From Amycolatopsis eburnea (lineage in GTDB: Bacteria > Actinomycetota > Actinomycetes > Mycobacteriales > Pseudonocardiaceae), in contig NZ_RSEC01000014.1 in assembly GCF_003937945.1 (NCBI RefSeq), positions 1 through 64,000 on the forward strand: a stretch of 64,000 nucleotides of DNA, given 5' to 3'. Below the pieces are notes generated by a model. That model saw nothing but the letters and a program-made list of their open reading frames with translations, was not told the DNA's origin and searched no databases. Both the position numbers and the translations under genes were made by a program. Shown here in pieces: positions 52,660 through 60,583 of the stretch. Position 1 is the first letter of the stretch, and every line of letters starts with the position of its first letter.

Positions 52660-54760
52660 CCAGCTTCGCCAGTTCCCGCAACCGGACGTCCGGCAGGTAC
52701 GCCCGGCTCAGCGCCAGCCCGATTCGAGGCAGATCGGCCTCGTCGCGGAACGCCAGGTACAGCGGGACGTGCCGCGGCTGGAACTTCGCCTTGAACGCGT
52801 GCAGCGAACGGAAACCGTAGTACGGCTCCATCACGCGGCCCAGCGACTCCAGCACCCGGTCGACCGGACGCGCCGGGCCGGAGCCGGTGCGGGCCAGTGG
52901 TGCCCCCGACAGCGAGACGAATCGCGCGCCTTCGTCGCGGAACGCCAGGCAGGCGGACGCGATGAGGAACTCCATCACCGGGCGGAAGCCGTGCGCGCTG
53001 CGGCGCATGACGTCGAGCGTCCAGCCGCCGATCTTGCCCGCTCCGGTGTGGACCGGCAGCCACGACGTCACGCCGTGGACCGTGCCCTCCGCGTCGACCG
53101 CGAGGCCGACCCGGGTGGCCGGGTCCATCGCCTCGTCGAGCCCGCCGAGGGTGAACCCCATCTCCGGCATGCCCTTGTCCGCGATCCACTCCTCCGAGAG
53201 GGCCCGGACCTGGGCGAGGATGGGTTCCGGCTGGTCGGCCAAGCGGACCAGCCGGAAGTCGATCTGCTGCTTGGCGGCCTTGTTCAGCGCGGACCGGACG
53301 TCCTGCCACGCCTTGCCGCGGAACTCGAGGCCGTCGAGGTCCAGCACGTTGTCCTCGGCGACCTGGACGTGCTGCCAGCCCAGCTCGCGCGTCGCCGCGA
53401 CGGTGGCCTCCGTCGCCGAGAACACACACGGCACCAGGCCGGAGTTCTCGCACATCGTGGTGAATTCGGTGACCGTCGCCGCCGCGGTGCCGTCCGGCGC
53501 GATCGGGTCGCCGAGCGCGACCGCGACCCCCGCGTGCCGCCGGTAGGCGAGGTAGGACCGGCCGTCTTCGCGGACGAAGTAGGTGTTGCGCGGCCAGGTC
53601 GTCATCCACGACAGGGTGCTGCCGCCGTGGCGCCCCAGGAGCGAGCGGGCCAGCGCCGGCCCCGGGCCCTGCGCGTGGCGCCGCAGCCGACGTCGAGAAG
53701 GCACCCGGAACGCGTGGCGCGCGGCGATCAGGACGCCGAGCTCGGCCGTCCACAAGAGATTGTCGACGAAGAACAGCGGCAGGCCCTCGGTGTCGTAGTC
53801 CCCGCCGAAGACGTCGGCCAGCCCGACGAGCGTGGCGACGGCGAGCCCTTGCAGCGTAACGAAAGCCGACAACGCGACCGCCCAGCGCCACGCGACGCGC
53901 CCGCCGCGGCGCAGCCCGTTGAGCATCGGCAGCACGAGCACCACGAGGATCGCCAGCTCCGGCGCCGACAGCGAAACGCCTTCGGCCGAGCCGAACGGGC
54001 CGTCGCCGGGCACCAGGAACATCACGATCTCGGCGACGGTGAGCAGCAGCAGGCCGGCGACGGTCAGCAGCCGCCACTCGCGCAGGTTCGGGCCGGAAGA
54101 CCCGTCCGCGCGCCGGCCGCCGACGAGCCGCTTGCCGAGCGGGATCGCCAGCAGCAGCGCGAAGAAGTGCACGAGGTCGGCCAGCGTGCCGACGTAGACG
54201 ATCGCGACGCCGGCGTACACGCACAGCCCGGCCCGAAGCCGCAGCGCCCACGGCGGCCGCAGCGTCGCGCTGGCGACCGCGACCGCGGCGAGCGCGCCGC
54301 CGGAGAACCCGACGTCGAGGCTGCCCGCGACCCGCTCGGCCCACAGCCAGCCGGAGTTGCGGCACAGCGCGAGGAACTGGGTGGCGACGAGGACGGACGC
54401 GATCTGCCCGCCGATGGTCACGGCCATCGCGCGCCGCGTTCCCAGCTGCCATTCGGCGAAGCCGGCGAAGAGCGCGAAGCTGCCGACCATCGGCAAGTAG
54501 TACCAGGGGATGACGGCGAAGAACGGCCCGGTGAGCATGGTCCACCACCGGCCGGCCTCCAGCGACGGCAGTCCGTAGGCGATGAACGGGTAGGCCGCGC
54601 GGTCTTCGGCCGCGTTCCAGAGCGCGCCGGTCGCGACGGCGAGCACGAGCATCGCCGCCGTGACGGTGCTGGTGAACGGCAATCGCGCTCTGAGCACCGC
54701 GACCGTGCCCCGGACGCGTCCCCCTCCGGCGAGCTTGCCCGCCGCCCCTGTTTGAGTCAT
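52637..54760 (-). CDS. Rhomboid-like membrane domain fused to MprF-type (DUF2156) aminoacyl-lipid synthase domain
   Basis: 707 residues from the ATG at 54760 (CAGACT 6 nt upstream). Residues about 25-215 look like a rhomboid fold: GRWWTMLTGPFF, a G..E..LG helix (GFAEWQLGTRR), GFSG at 151-154 and a His at 198 in LVHFFALLLAIPLG. Further membrane spans run to about residue 350. Residues about 390-690 match the DUF2156/LPG-synthase GNAT-like domain of MprF (SYLAYRRHAGVAVALGDPIAP, PYYGFRSLHAFKAKFQPRHVPLYLAFRD). It probably modifies a lipid head group with an amino acid and so changes surface charge. Confidence 0.8.
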   Translation of the reverse strand: MTQTGAAGKLAGGGRVRGTVAVLRARLPFTSTVTAAMLVLAVATGALWNAAEDRAAYPFIAYGLPSLEAGRWWTMLTGPFFAVIPWYYLPMVGSFALFAGFAEWQLGTRRAMAVTIGGQIASVLVATQFLALCRNSGWLWAERVAGSLDVGFSGGALAAVAVASATLRPPWALRLRAGLCVYAGVAIVYVGTLADLVHFFALLLAIPLGKRLVGGRRADGSSGPNLREWRLLTVAGLLLLTVAEIVMFLVPGDGPFGSAEGVSLSAPELAILVVLVLPMLNGLRRGGRVAWRWAVALSAFVTLQGLAVATLVGLADVFGGDYDTEGLPLFFVDNLLWTAELGVLIAARHAFRVPSRRRLRRHAQGPGPALARSLLGRHGGSTLSWMTTWPRNTYFVREDGRSYLAYRRHAGVAVALGDPIAPDGTAAATVTEFTTMCENSGLVPCVFSATEATVAATRELGWQHVQVAEDNVLDLDGLEFRGKAWQDVRSALNKAAKQQIDFRLVRLADQPEPILAQVRALSEEWIADKGMPEMGFTLGGLDEAMDPATRVGLAVDAEGTVHGVTSWLPVHTGAGKIGGWTLDVMRRSAHGFRPVMEFLIASACLAFRDEGARFVSLSGAPLARTGSGPARPVDRVLESLGRVMEPYYGFRSLHAFKAKFQPRHVPLYLAFRDEADLPRIGLALSRAYLPDVRLRELAKLVSSSRAR

Positions 54761-54870
54761 GGGAAGAGTCTGGCGAGCCGCGTCGCCCGGCGGCATCGGG
54801 CAAGGGAACGAGATTTCCCCTAGGGGAAATCGTTCTTTCGGCTGAGGGTTCCCCCTTCCTCAGGAGGAGA

Positions 54871-55566
54871 TCAGCCGAACACGGCCTCGCGGACGGCGTC
54901 GGTGTCGGCCAGGTCCGGCAGGACGGTGTGCGCGCCCGCCGCGGCCAGTTCCTCGGCGGAGAAGTGGCCGGTCGCGACGGCGACGGAGACCGCGCCGTTG
55001 TCCAGCGCGGCCTTGACGTCGTTCGGGGTGTCGCCGATGACGACGACCTCGCCGGGCTCGAACCCGGTGCCGTGCTTGGCCGTGGCCAGACCCACGGCGT
55101 GCGGCACCAGGTCCGGGCGGTGCACCGAAAGGGTGCCGTAGCCGCCGATCTCCAGGTCGAGGTGCTCCTCGAGGCCGAACGCGGCGAGCTTGTGCCGGGA
55201 GATCTCCGGCAGGTTGCCGGTGACCAGCGTCTGGACGACGCCGTCGTGCCCGGCGAACGCGGTCAGCGCCTCGGCCGCGCCCGGCAGCACGCGGGCCTCC
55301 GCCGGGAAGCGGTGCGCCGCGCGTTCGGACTCCGCCACCAGGGCCTTGAACAGCGCTTCGATCGTCTCCTGCGCGGCCTCGAAGCCGTTCGCGGTGAGCA
55401 GGTCGGTCGTCGTGGCGAGCTCCGTGCGGCCCCCGAACACCGGGTTGACGCGCAGGGTGGCCCCGGTCGCGGCGGTGAACGCCGTCGCGTACCAGGCCGA
55501 GCCCAGTTCGGTGAAGTCCACGAGGGTGTGGTCGATGTCCCAGAGCACCAGCCGCTTCTTCGTCAC
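54871..55566 (-). CDS. HAD-superfamily hydrolase (phosphoglycolate-phosphatase-like)
   Basis: 231 residues from GTG 55566; TAACCT ends 7 nt before it and no Shine-Dalgarno sequence is seen. HAD motif I VLWDIDHTLVDF, motif II Thr in TLVTGNLPE, motif III Lys in ISRHKL, motif IV EVVVIGDTPNDVKAAL. A helical C1 cap lies between motifs I and II. Substrate is unknown, probably a small phosphate ester. It is divergent from a membrane protein gene with strong regulatory sequences in the 101-bp gap. Confidence 0.9.
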   Translation of the reverse strand: MTKKRLVLWDIDHTLVDFTELGSAWYATAFTAATGATLRVNPVFGGRTELATTTDLLTANGFEAAQETIEALFKALVAESERAAHRFPAEARVLPGAAEALTAFAGHDGVVQTLVTGNLPEISRHKLAAFGLEEHLDLEIGGYGTLSVHRPDLVPHAVGLATAKHGTGFEPGEVVVIGDTPNDVKAALDNGAVSVAVATGHFSAEELAAAGAHTVLPDLADTDAVREAVFG

Positions 55567-55592
55567 GAGATCGAGGTTACCGGCGGCACTAT

Positions 55593-55642
55593 TCAACGCG
55601 TGTTGACTTCCAGGGTGGCGAGGCCTTAGCGTTGAATTCAAC
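55593..55642 (+). promoter_or_regulatory. Double-operator promoter of the 55.7-kb membrane gene
   Basis: TTGACT (55603-55608) and TAGCGT (55627-55632), 18-nt spacer, form a good promoter. A TCAAC-GCGT-GTTGA repeat (55593-55606) overlaps the -35 and the perfect 12-bp palindrome GTTGAATTCAAC (55631-55642) covers the start point. Both use the same half-site, a layout expected for a repressor. Confidence 0.7.
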
Positions 55643-55667
55643 AAGCGAAGAATATTTGGAGGTAGTC

Positions 55668-56660
55668 ATGACCGGTCCTGTCCGGCGCCCCGCCGGGGCG
55701 CTCGCCCTGGTCGCCGCCGTGGCCGGCGCGCTGGTGGCCGTGGTGCTCGGGTTCCTCACCTTCGGTGCGCAGGCCACCGTCGCGCCGGACGGCGTCCCGG
55801 TCGCCGTCGCCGGGCCGCCCGAGATCGCCCAGCGCATCGCCGCGCACGGCGGGGGCCAGCTCGCCTGGACCGTCGCGACGCCGGCTGAAGCGCGGCAGCT
55901 CCTGGCGGACAAGAAGGTCTACGGCGTGCTCGAACTCGGTCCGGTCGCGACGGTCGTGACGTCCGGCGCGGTCAACCCGGCCGGCACGCAGGTCGCGCAG
56001 CAGGCGCTCACCGGCGCCGCGACCGCGCTGGCCGGCCCGCCGAAGCAGGAGGTGCTGCACCCGGTGAGCCTCGCCGGCCGGACCGCGCCGCTGGCCGCGT
56101 CCGCGCTGGCCTGGATCGGCGCGCTGGTGGCCGGCCTCGGCCTGACCCAGCTGGCGAAGCGGACGGGTCGCCGGACCGGCGCGGGAGCGCGGTTCACGCA
56201 GGTCGTGGGCGTCGGTGTGCTGCTCACGGCGGTCGTCGCGGGGTTCTTCGCGCTGTGGGATTCGGCGCTGCCGCTCGACGCCGGCGTACTCGGCTTCGTC
56301 TTCCTCGCGGCGACGGCGTTCGCGGCGGTGCAAGCCGGGCTGCTCCGCCTGCTCGGCCTGCGCGCGATGGCCGTGCTGGGGCCGCTGTACCTGGTCGCGC
56401 CCGCGGTCGCCGGCCAGGTGCCGGAGCTGCTGAACCCGGCCTACCGCGCGCTGCTGTGGTCGTGGACGCCGTTCCGCTTCTCGACCGAAGGCCTGCGCAG
56501 CCTGCTGCAGGGCGTGCCGGACGCGCCCGACGTCACGACCGGGCTGTGGGTGCTGGGCGCGCTGCTGGCCGCGGGCCTGGTGGTGACGCTGTGGCCGTCA
56601 GCCCGCGAGCAGGCTGAACCGCACCTTGCGGACCGGGTTGTCGAGGTTGGTGTCCACTAG
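55668..56660 (+). CDS. ABC-2/YhgE-like integral membrane protein
   Basis: 330 residues from the ATG at 55668 with a good GGAGGT ribosome binding site. One N-terminal span (about 13-32), an extracytoplasmic stretch of about 120 residues (VAPDGVPVAVAGPPEIAQRI, LLADKKVYGVLELGP), then five spans. This topology resembles YhgE/Pip or ABC-2 permease-like proteins; no ATPase is adjacent, so transport is not shown. Its own repressible promoter suggests induction by a ligand. The last 63 nt overlap the yjbQ-like gene on the other strand. Confidence 0.72.
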   Translation: MTGPVRRPAGALALVAAVAGALVAVVLGFLTFGAQATVAPDGVPVAVAGPPEIAQRIAAHGGGQLAWTVATPAEARQLLADKKVYGVLELGPVATVVTSGAVNPAGTQVAQQALTGAATALAGPPKQEVLHPVSLAGRTAPLAASALAWIGALVAGLGLTQLAKRTGRRTGAGARFTQVVGVGVLLTAVVAGFFALWDSALPLDAGVLGFVFLAATAFAAVQAGLLRLLGLRAMAVLGPLYLVAPAVAGQVPELLNPAYRALLWSWTPFRFSTEGLRSLLQGVPDAPDVTTGLWVLGALLAAGLVVTLWPSAREQAEPHLADRVVEVGVH

Positions 56661-57008
56661 GCAGATCGACTGCCAGGTGCCCAGCGCGAGCACGCCGCCG
56701 AGCACCGGGATCGTCGCGTACGGCGGCACCAGTGCCGGGAGCACGTGGTCACGGCCGTGACCCGGGCTCCCGTGCCGGTGCCGCCAGCGGCCGTCGCGGG
56801 GGAGGAGCTCGTCGAGCGCGGTCAGCAGGTCTTCGTCGCTGCCGGCGCCGGTCTCCAGGATCGCCAGCCCGGCGGTGGCGTGCGGCACCCAGACGTGCAG
56901 CAGCCCGTCGGCCGCGTCGGCGTCGCGCAGGAAGGCTTCGGCTTCGCGGGTGAGGTCGTGGACGACGGCTTCGGAGCCGGTGCGGACCTCGATCTCGGTG
57001 GAGTACAT
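56598..57008 (-). CDS. YjbQ/UPF0047 family protein
   Basis: 136 residues. Short single-domain protein with the conserved HATAGLAILE, HGSPGHGRDHVLPALVPPYATIPVLGGVLALGTWQSI and DTNLDNPVRKV motifs. Homologues show weak thiamine-phosphate synthase activity and are otherwise of uncertain role. TACGCT ends 6 nt before the ATG, no Shine-Dalgarno sequence. Its tail overlaps the convergent membrane-protein gene by 63 nt, the longest such overlap here. Confidence 0.9.
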   Translation of the reverse strand: MYSTEIEVRTGSEAVVHDLTREAEAFLRDADAADGLLHVWVPHATAGLAILETGAGSDEDLLTALDELLPRDGRWRHRHGSPGHGRDHVLPALVPPYATIPVLGGVLALGTWQSICLVDTNLDNPVRKVRFSLLAG

Positions 57009-57024
57009 GGCTCCAGCGTAAGGC

Positions 57025-57669
57025 TCAGGAGTCGAGGTAGCGCAGCACCGCGAGCACCCGGCGATTGTCCCCTTCGGACGGTGGCAGGCCGAGCTTGCCG
57101 AAGATCGACGTCACGTACTTCTCCACCGAACCGGCCGAGAGGAACAGCTTCGCCGCGATCGCGGAGTTCGACCGGCCTTCGGCCATCAGGCCCAGCACTT
57201 CGCGTTCACGCGGGGTGAGGCCGCCGAGCGCGTCGGTCTGGCGTGTGGCGGAAAACAGCTGGCTGACGACCTCGGGGTCGAGCACCGTTTCGCCGTCCGC
57301 GACCCGGCGCAGCGCGTCCAGGAAGTCCGACACCTCCGCGACCCGGTCCTTGAGCAGGTAGCCGACGCCGCCGGCGCGGTCGGCCAGCAGCTGCGCCGCG
57401 TACTTCGTCTCGACGTACTGGGAGAACAGCAGGATCGCGCAGCCCGGCAGCTCGCCGCGCAGGGCGATCGCGGCCCGCAGGCCTTCGTCGGTGTGCGTCG
57501 GCGGCATCCGGATGTCCACAATGGACACATCGGGCGTGTGGCTCTCGACGGCGGTCCGCAGCGCGTCGGCGTCCTTCACCGCGGCGACGACCTCGTGACC
57601 CCGGAAGGTCAGCAGCTCGACGAGGCCTTGGCGCAGGATGGTGGAGTCCTCCGCGATGACGATCCGCAT
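57025..57669 (-). CDS. NarL/LuxR-type response regulator
   Basis: 214 residues. Receiver domain with acidic pocket (IAEDS) and phospho-acceptor Asp52 (VDIRMP), switch Ser in LLFSQY and Lys in LLKDRV; then a LuxR HTH (LTPREREVLGLMAEGRSNSAIAAKLFLSAGSVEKYVTSIFGKLGL). It starts 9 nt after the histidine kinase stop, so they form one two-component operon. A TAGGGT hexamer 6 nt before the ATG overlaps the kinase stop and could give a second, leaderless transcript. Confidence 0.94.
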   Translation of the reverse strand: MRIVIAEDSTILRQGLVELLTFRGHEVVAAVKDADALRTAVESHTPDVSIVDIRMPPTHTDEGLRAAIALRGELPGCAILLFSQYVETKYAAQLLADRAGGVGYLLKDRVAEVSDFLDALRRVADGETVLDPEVVSQLFSATRQTDALGGLTPREREVLGLMAEGRSNSAIAAKLFLSAGSVEKYVTSIFGKLGLPPSEGDNRRVLAVLRYLDS

Positions 57670-57678
57670 GCCGCGACC

Positions 57679-58947
57679 CTAGCGGGGCAGCGGCACCCGT
57701 GCGATCACTTCGGTCGGGCCACCCGCCGGGCTCGTGACGGAAAGCTCACCGTCGACCGTCCGCAGCCGTTCGGCGACGCCGGCCAGGCCGCCACCGGGCA
57801 CGATCCGGGCGCCGCCACCCCCGTCGTCGCGCACGCGCAGCCAGAGGACGTCGCGGTCCTCCGTGACTTCGACGGACGTCGTCCCGCCGTGCTTCGCGGC
57901 GTTGGTGAGCAGCTCGGCGGCGCTGAAGTAGACGATCGTCTCCAGCGACGGCGGCGGCCGGCGCGGCAGGTGCGCGGTGACGCGCGCGTCGATCCCGGAC
58001 GTCGCGACCAGGGTGGCGAGCGCGACGTCGAGACCCGCGTCCAGCGCGGCGGGGTGGATGCCGCGGGCGAGGTCGCGCAGCTCGGTCAACGCCTGCTTCG
58101 CGTTGGTGTGCGCGGCCGTGACCAGCTCTTTGACCTGCGGGAGGTCGACGCCTTCGAGTTCCTCCTTGGCCAGGCCGAGCTTCATCGACAACGCGACGAG
58201 CTGGGCTTGGGCACCGTCGTGGAGGTCGCGTTCGATGCGCCGCAGCCGCAGGGCGGCGTCCTCGACGGCGGTCGCGCGGCTCGCTTCGAGGTCGCGGACC
58301 CGTTCGGACAGCACGCGTTCGCCGAGGAGGCCGACGACCATCAGCCGGTCGAGCGCGGTGAAGGCGTGCGTCACCCACGGCAGCACCACGAGCACCAGCA
58401 GCCCCGACGCCGACCAGGCGAGCGCGCCCGGCCAGTGGTCGGCGCGGATGTCGAAGACCGGCAGCACCCGTTCGCCGAGCGGGAACCAGAGGAAGGCGAA
58501 CGTCGTCGCGGCCACGCCGTAGACCGACGCGGCGACGACGGCGAACAGGCCCGCGATGGTCAGCGGCAGGCGCAGCAGCAGGTAGCCGGCCGTGCGCCAG
58601 CCCGCCGGGTCGCCGACGCGGGCCTTCACCCAGCTCCAGAGCCCGGGCTTCAGCTCGGGACGGCGCGGGGCGGGGACGCTCACCCCGAGGAGCGCTTTCG
58701 CGAGGCCGCGGTGGGCGGCGCCGAGGCCGCGGGCGTAGAGCAGCGCGCCGGCGAGGACGAGGAAGCCGAGCAGGACCGGCGTCAGCCAGAGGCCGGCGAA
58801 GACGACGACGAGGAAGGTGAAGAGGGAGAACAGGCTGAGCGGGCCGGCGAGCCACAGCCAGGCGTACTCGGCCCAGAAGTCCCGCGCCGGGACGGGGCCG
58901 AACACCCGGCGGAGGGGGTGGGGGCGAGGTGGGTCGAGGCTGGTCAC
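57679..58947 (-). CDS. Membrane sensor histidine kinase (HisKA_3 type)
   Basis: 422 residues from GTG 58947; an ATG at 58983 would add 12 residues. Four hydrophobic segments in two pairs (about 30-75 and 115-190) form a putative sensor region, followed by a HisKA_3 domain with phospho-acceptor His243 (ERDLHDGAQAQLVALSMKLG) and a HATPase domain (AELLTNAAKHGG, VRDDGGGG, GGGLAGVAERL). Partner is the adjacent LuxR-type regulator. Such kinases often sense envelope stress or antibiotics, with signal unknown here. Confidence 0.93.
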   Translation of the reverse strand: MTSLDPPRPHPLRRVFGPVPARDFWAEYAWLWLAGPLSLFSLFTFLVVVFAGLWLTPVLLGFLVLAGALLYARGLGAAHRGLAKALLGVSVPAPRRPELKPGLWSWVKARVGDPAGWRTAGYLLLRLPLTIAGLFAVVAASVYGVAATTFAFLWFPLGERVLPVFDIRADHWPGALAWSASGLLVLVVLPWVTHAFTALDRLMVVGLLGERVLSERVRDLEASRATAVEDAALRLRRIERDLHDGAQAQLVALSMKLGLAKEELEGVDLPQVKELVTAAHTNAKQALTELRDLARGIHPAALDAGLDVALATLVATSGIDARVTAHLPRRPPPSLETIVYFSAAELLTNAAKHGGTTSVEVTEDRDVLWLRVRDDGGGGARIVPGGGLAGVAERLRTVDGELSVTSPAGGPTEVIARVPLPR

Positions 58948-59051
58948 GGGTTCAGTTTCGCCTGGGCGGGCGGTGGTGCCCATCCGGTTTTCCCCCGGGG
59001 CGGGCTCGGGGTGGCCCGGGCTCGGGGCGCCGGTTCGGACGTCGCCCGCAC

Positions 59052-59071
59052 GTCATGAACGGGTCGTTCAC
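59052..59071. repeat. Dispersed GTCATGAACGGGTCGTTCAC-type 20-mer
   Basis: Contains the perfect dyad TGAACG-GGT-CGTTCA. Reverse-complement copies are seen at 79-98 (19/20 identity) and 161-180 (16/20). Confidence 0.65.
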
Positions 59072-59194
59072 CTCGGCAGACGACAGGGCCCCGGCAAGGT
59101 CGCGCCGGGTGGGCTTGCGGCGTCTCCAAGGCGGCCCGCGGGGGCGCCCCCCGTCTTCCACGCTACCGGTGACCACCGACAATCCCGGGCCGCG

Positions 59195-59247
59195 AAAGCC
59201 GTGAAGGCCACCTTGAGGAACTCTACGTTCCTCAAGGTGGCCTTCAC
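59195..59247. terminator. GTGAAGGCC-family hairpin, probable terminator
   Basis: A perfect 21-bp stem (59201-59221 with 59227-59247) and loop TCTAC, 10 nt after the stop of the 66-residue gene on the minus strand. The first 52 bases are identical to 32240-32291. Confidence 0.8.
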
Positions 59248-59257
59248 GAACCTCGGG

Positions 59258-59458
59258 TCAGGGCGTGTCCGGGTCGTCCTCCCGGGCTCGCTGTGCCGCT
59301 TCGCGCATCTCGATGACGTCCGTGAGCCAGTCGCCCGTCTCGCGGGCGATGTCGCGGATCGCGCCGGTGATGATCGAAGCTATGTTGCCGACGTGCGTCG
59401 CGGCTGATTCGGTGATCACCTGCAGGGTGTCCTTCTCTCGCTCGAACTGGCCCACCAT
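59258..59458 (-). CDS. Small protein of unknown function at the end of the desaturase operon
   Basis: 66 residues, ATG at 59458 with GAGGGTG 4-8 nt upstream, starting 7 nt after the desaturase stop. The sequence is a long amphipathic helix pattern (QVITESAATHVGNIASIITGAIRDIARETGDWLTDVIEMREAAQRA) without signal peptide or Cys. It could bind membranes or a partner protein. No family recognised. The tight spacing to the desaturase gene and the terminator after it support a real gene in the operon. Confidence 0.65.
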   Translation of the reverse strand: MVGQFEREKDTLQVITESAATHVGNIASIITGAIRDIARETGDWLTDVIEMREAAQRAREDDPDTP

Positions 59459-59465
59459 GTCACCC

Positions 59466-60572
59466 TCACGCTGCTCGGAGCTGCCGGTCGGGTTCCACGG
59501 TAACCGGTGACGGCGACGAAGGAAGGGCGAGCTTCACGATCTTCTTCGCGACCGACCAGAGCTGCTTGCGCAGCGGCCCCGTGTGGTACGGCAGCCCGTA
59601 CTTCTCGCAGATCGCGCGCACCTCGCCCGCGATCTGCGGGTAGCGGCGCGCCGGGATGTCCGGGAACAGGTGGTGCTCGATCTGGTGGGACAGGTTGCCG
59701 CTCATGATGTGGAACAGCGGGCCGCCCGAGATGTTCGCCGAGCCGAGGATCTGGCGGAGGTACCACTGGCCCCTCGACTCCGAAGCCGTCTCCTCCTCGG
59801 TGAAGCTTTCGACGTCCGCCGGGAAGTGGCCGCAGAAGATGATCGCGAACGCCCACAGGTTGCGGGTCAGGTTCGCCGTCGCGTTGCCGAGGAACGTCAG
59901 CGGCGCCAGCGGGCCGGTCAGCAGCGGGAACAGGACGTAGTCCTTGCCGATCTGCCGCGACGCCTTCCGCGCGATGCGCCGCAGCACCGGCACGTTGTCG
60001 GCCCACGACCGCGTGCCCTTGACGACGTTCTCGACCTCCAGGTCGTGCAGCATCACGCCCCACTGGAAGAACAGCGCCAGCAGCGTCGCGTACACCGGGT
60101 TGCCCAGGTAGTACGGGTGCCACTTCTGGGCGGTGTCCATCCGCAGGATGCCGTAGCCGACGTCGCGGTCCTTGTCGACGATGTTCGTGTACGTGTGGTG
60201 GATGTAGTTGTGCGAGTGCCGCCAGTTCTCCGCGGGCGCCACCGTGTCCCACTCGAAGCGCTGGGAGCTCAGCGCCGGGTCGCGCGTCCAGTCGTACTGG
60301 CCGTGCATGACGTTGTGGCCGATCTCCATGTTGTCGAGGATCTTGGCCACCGACAGCGCGCCGACGCCGGCGAGCCACGCGGGCGGGAAGAACCCGGCGA
60401 ACAGCAGCGCGCGCCCGGCCACCTCCAGGCCGCGCTGGGTCTTGATGATGGTGTGGATGTAGTCGACGTCCTCCTGGCCGAGGTCGTCGACGATCCGCTG
60501 GCGCAGCTCGTCGAGCTCGCGGCCGAACTCCTCGACCTGTTCCGGGGTCAGGCGGTCCTGCAGACCGGTCAT
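59466..60572 (-). CDS. Membrane acyl-lipid/acyl-CoA desaturase (DesA3/DesB-like)
   Basis: 368 residues from the ATG at 60572 with GAGGAG 6 nt upstream. Introduces a double bond into a fatty acyl chain with O2 and electrons from the partner reductase. The three His boxes of di-iron membrane desaturases are visible: GHNVMHG, HSHNYIHH and HQIEHHLFPD, with hydrophobic segments between them. It is in an operon with a ferredoxin-type reductase 11 nt upstream and faces a FabR/DesT-like repressor gene, so it probably adjusts membrane fluidity. Confidence 0.92.
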   Translation of the reverse strand: MTGLQDRLTPEQVEEFGRELDELRQRIVDDLGQEDVDYIHTIIKTQRGLEVAGRALLFAGFFPPAWLAGVGALSVAKILDNMEIGHNVMHGQYDWTRDPALSSQRFEWDTVAPAENWRHSHNYIHHTYTNIVDKDRDVGYGILRMDTAQKWHPYYLGNPVYATLLALFFQWGVMLHDLEVENVVKGTRSWADNVPVLRRIARKASRQIGKDYVLFPLLTGPLAPLTFLGNATANLTRNLWAFAIIFCGHFPADVESFTEEETASESRGQWYLRQILGSANISGGPLFHIMSGNLSHQIEHHLFPDIPARRYPQIAGEVRAICEKYGLPYHTGPLRKQLWSVAKKIVKLALPSSPSPVTVEPDRQLRAA

Positions 60573-60583
60573 GGCTGTCTCCT

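Larger units (their letters stand above)
58948..59257. other. Intergenic region with two dispersed repeats
   Basis: A gap of about 310 nt. It holds a TGAACG-GGT-CGTTCA palindrome inside a 20-mer (59052-59071) that matches the one at 79-98 in 19 of 20 bases, and the GTGAAGGCC hairpin at 59201-59247. No gene is visible. The kinase promoter should lie here. Confidence 0.55.
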
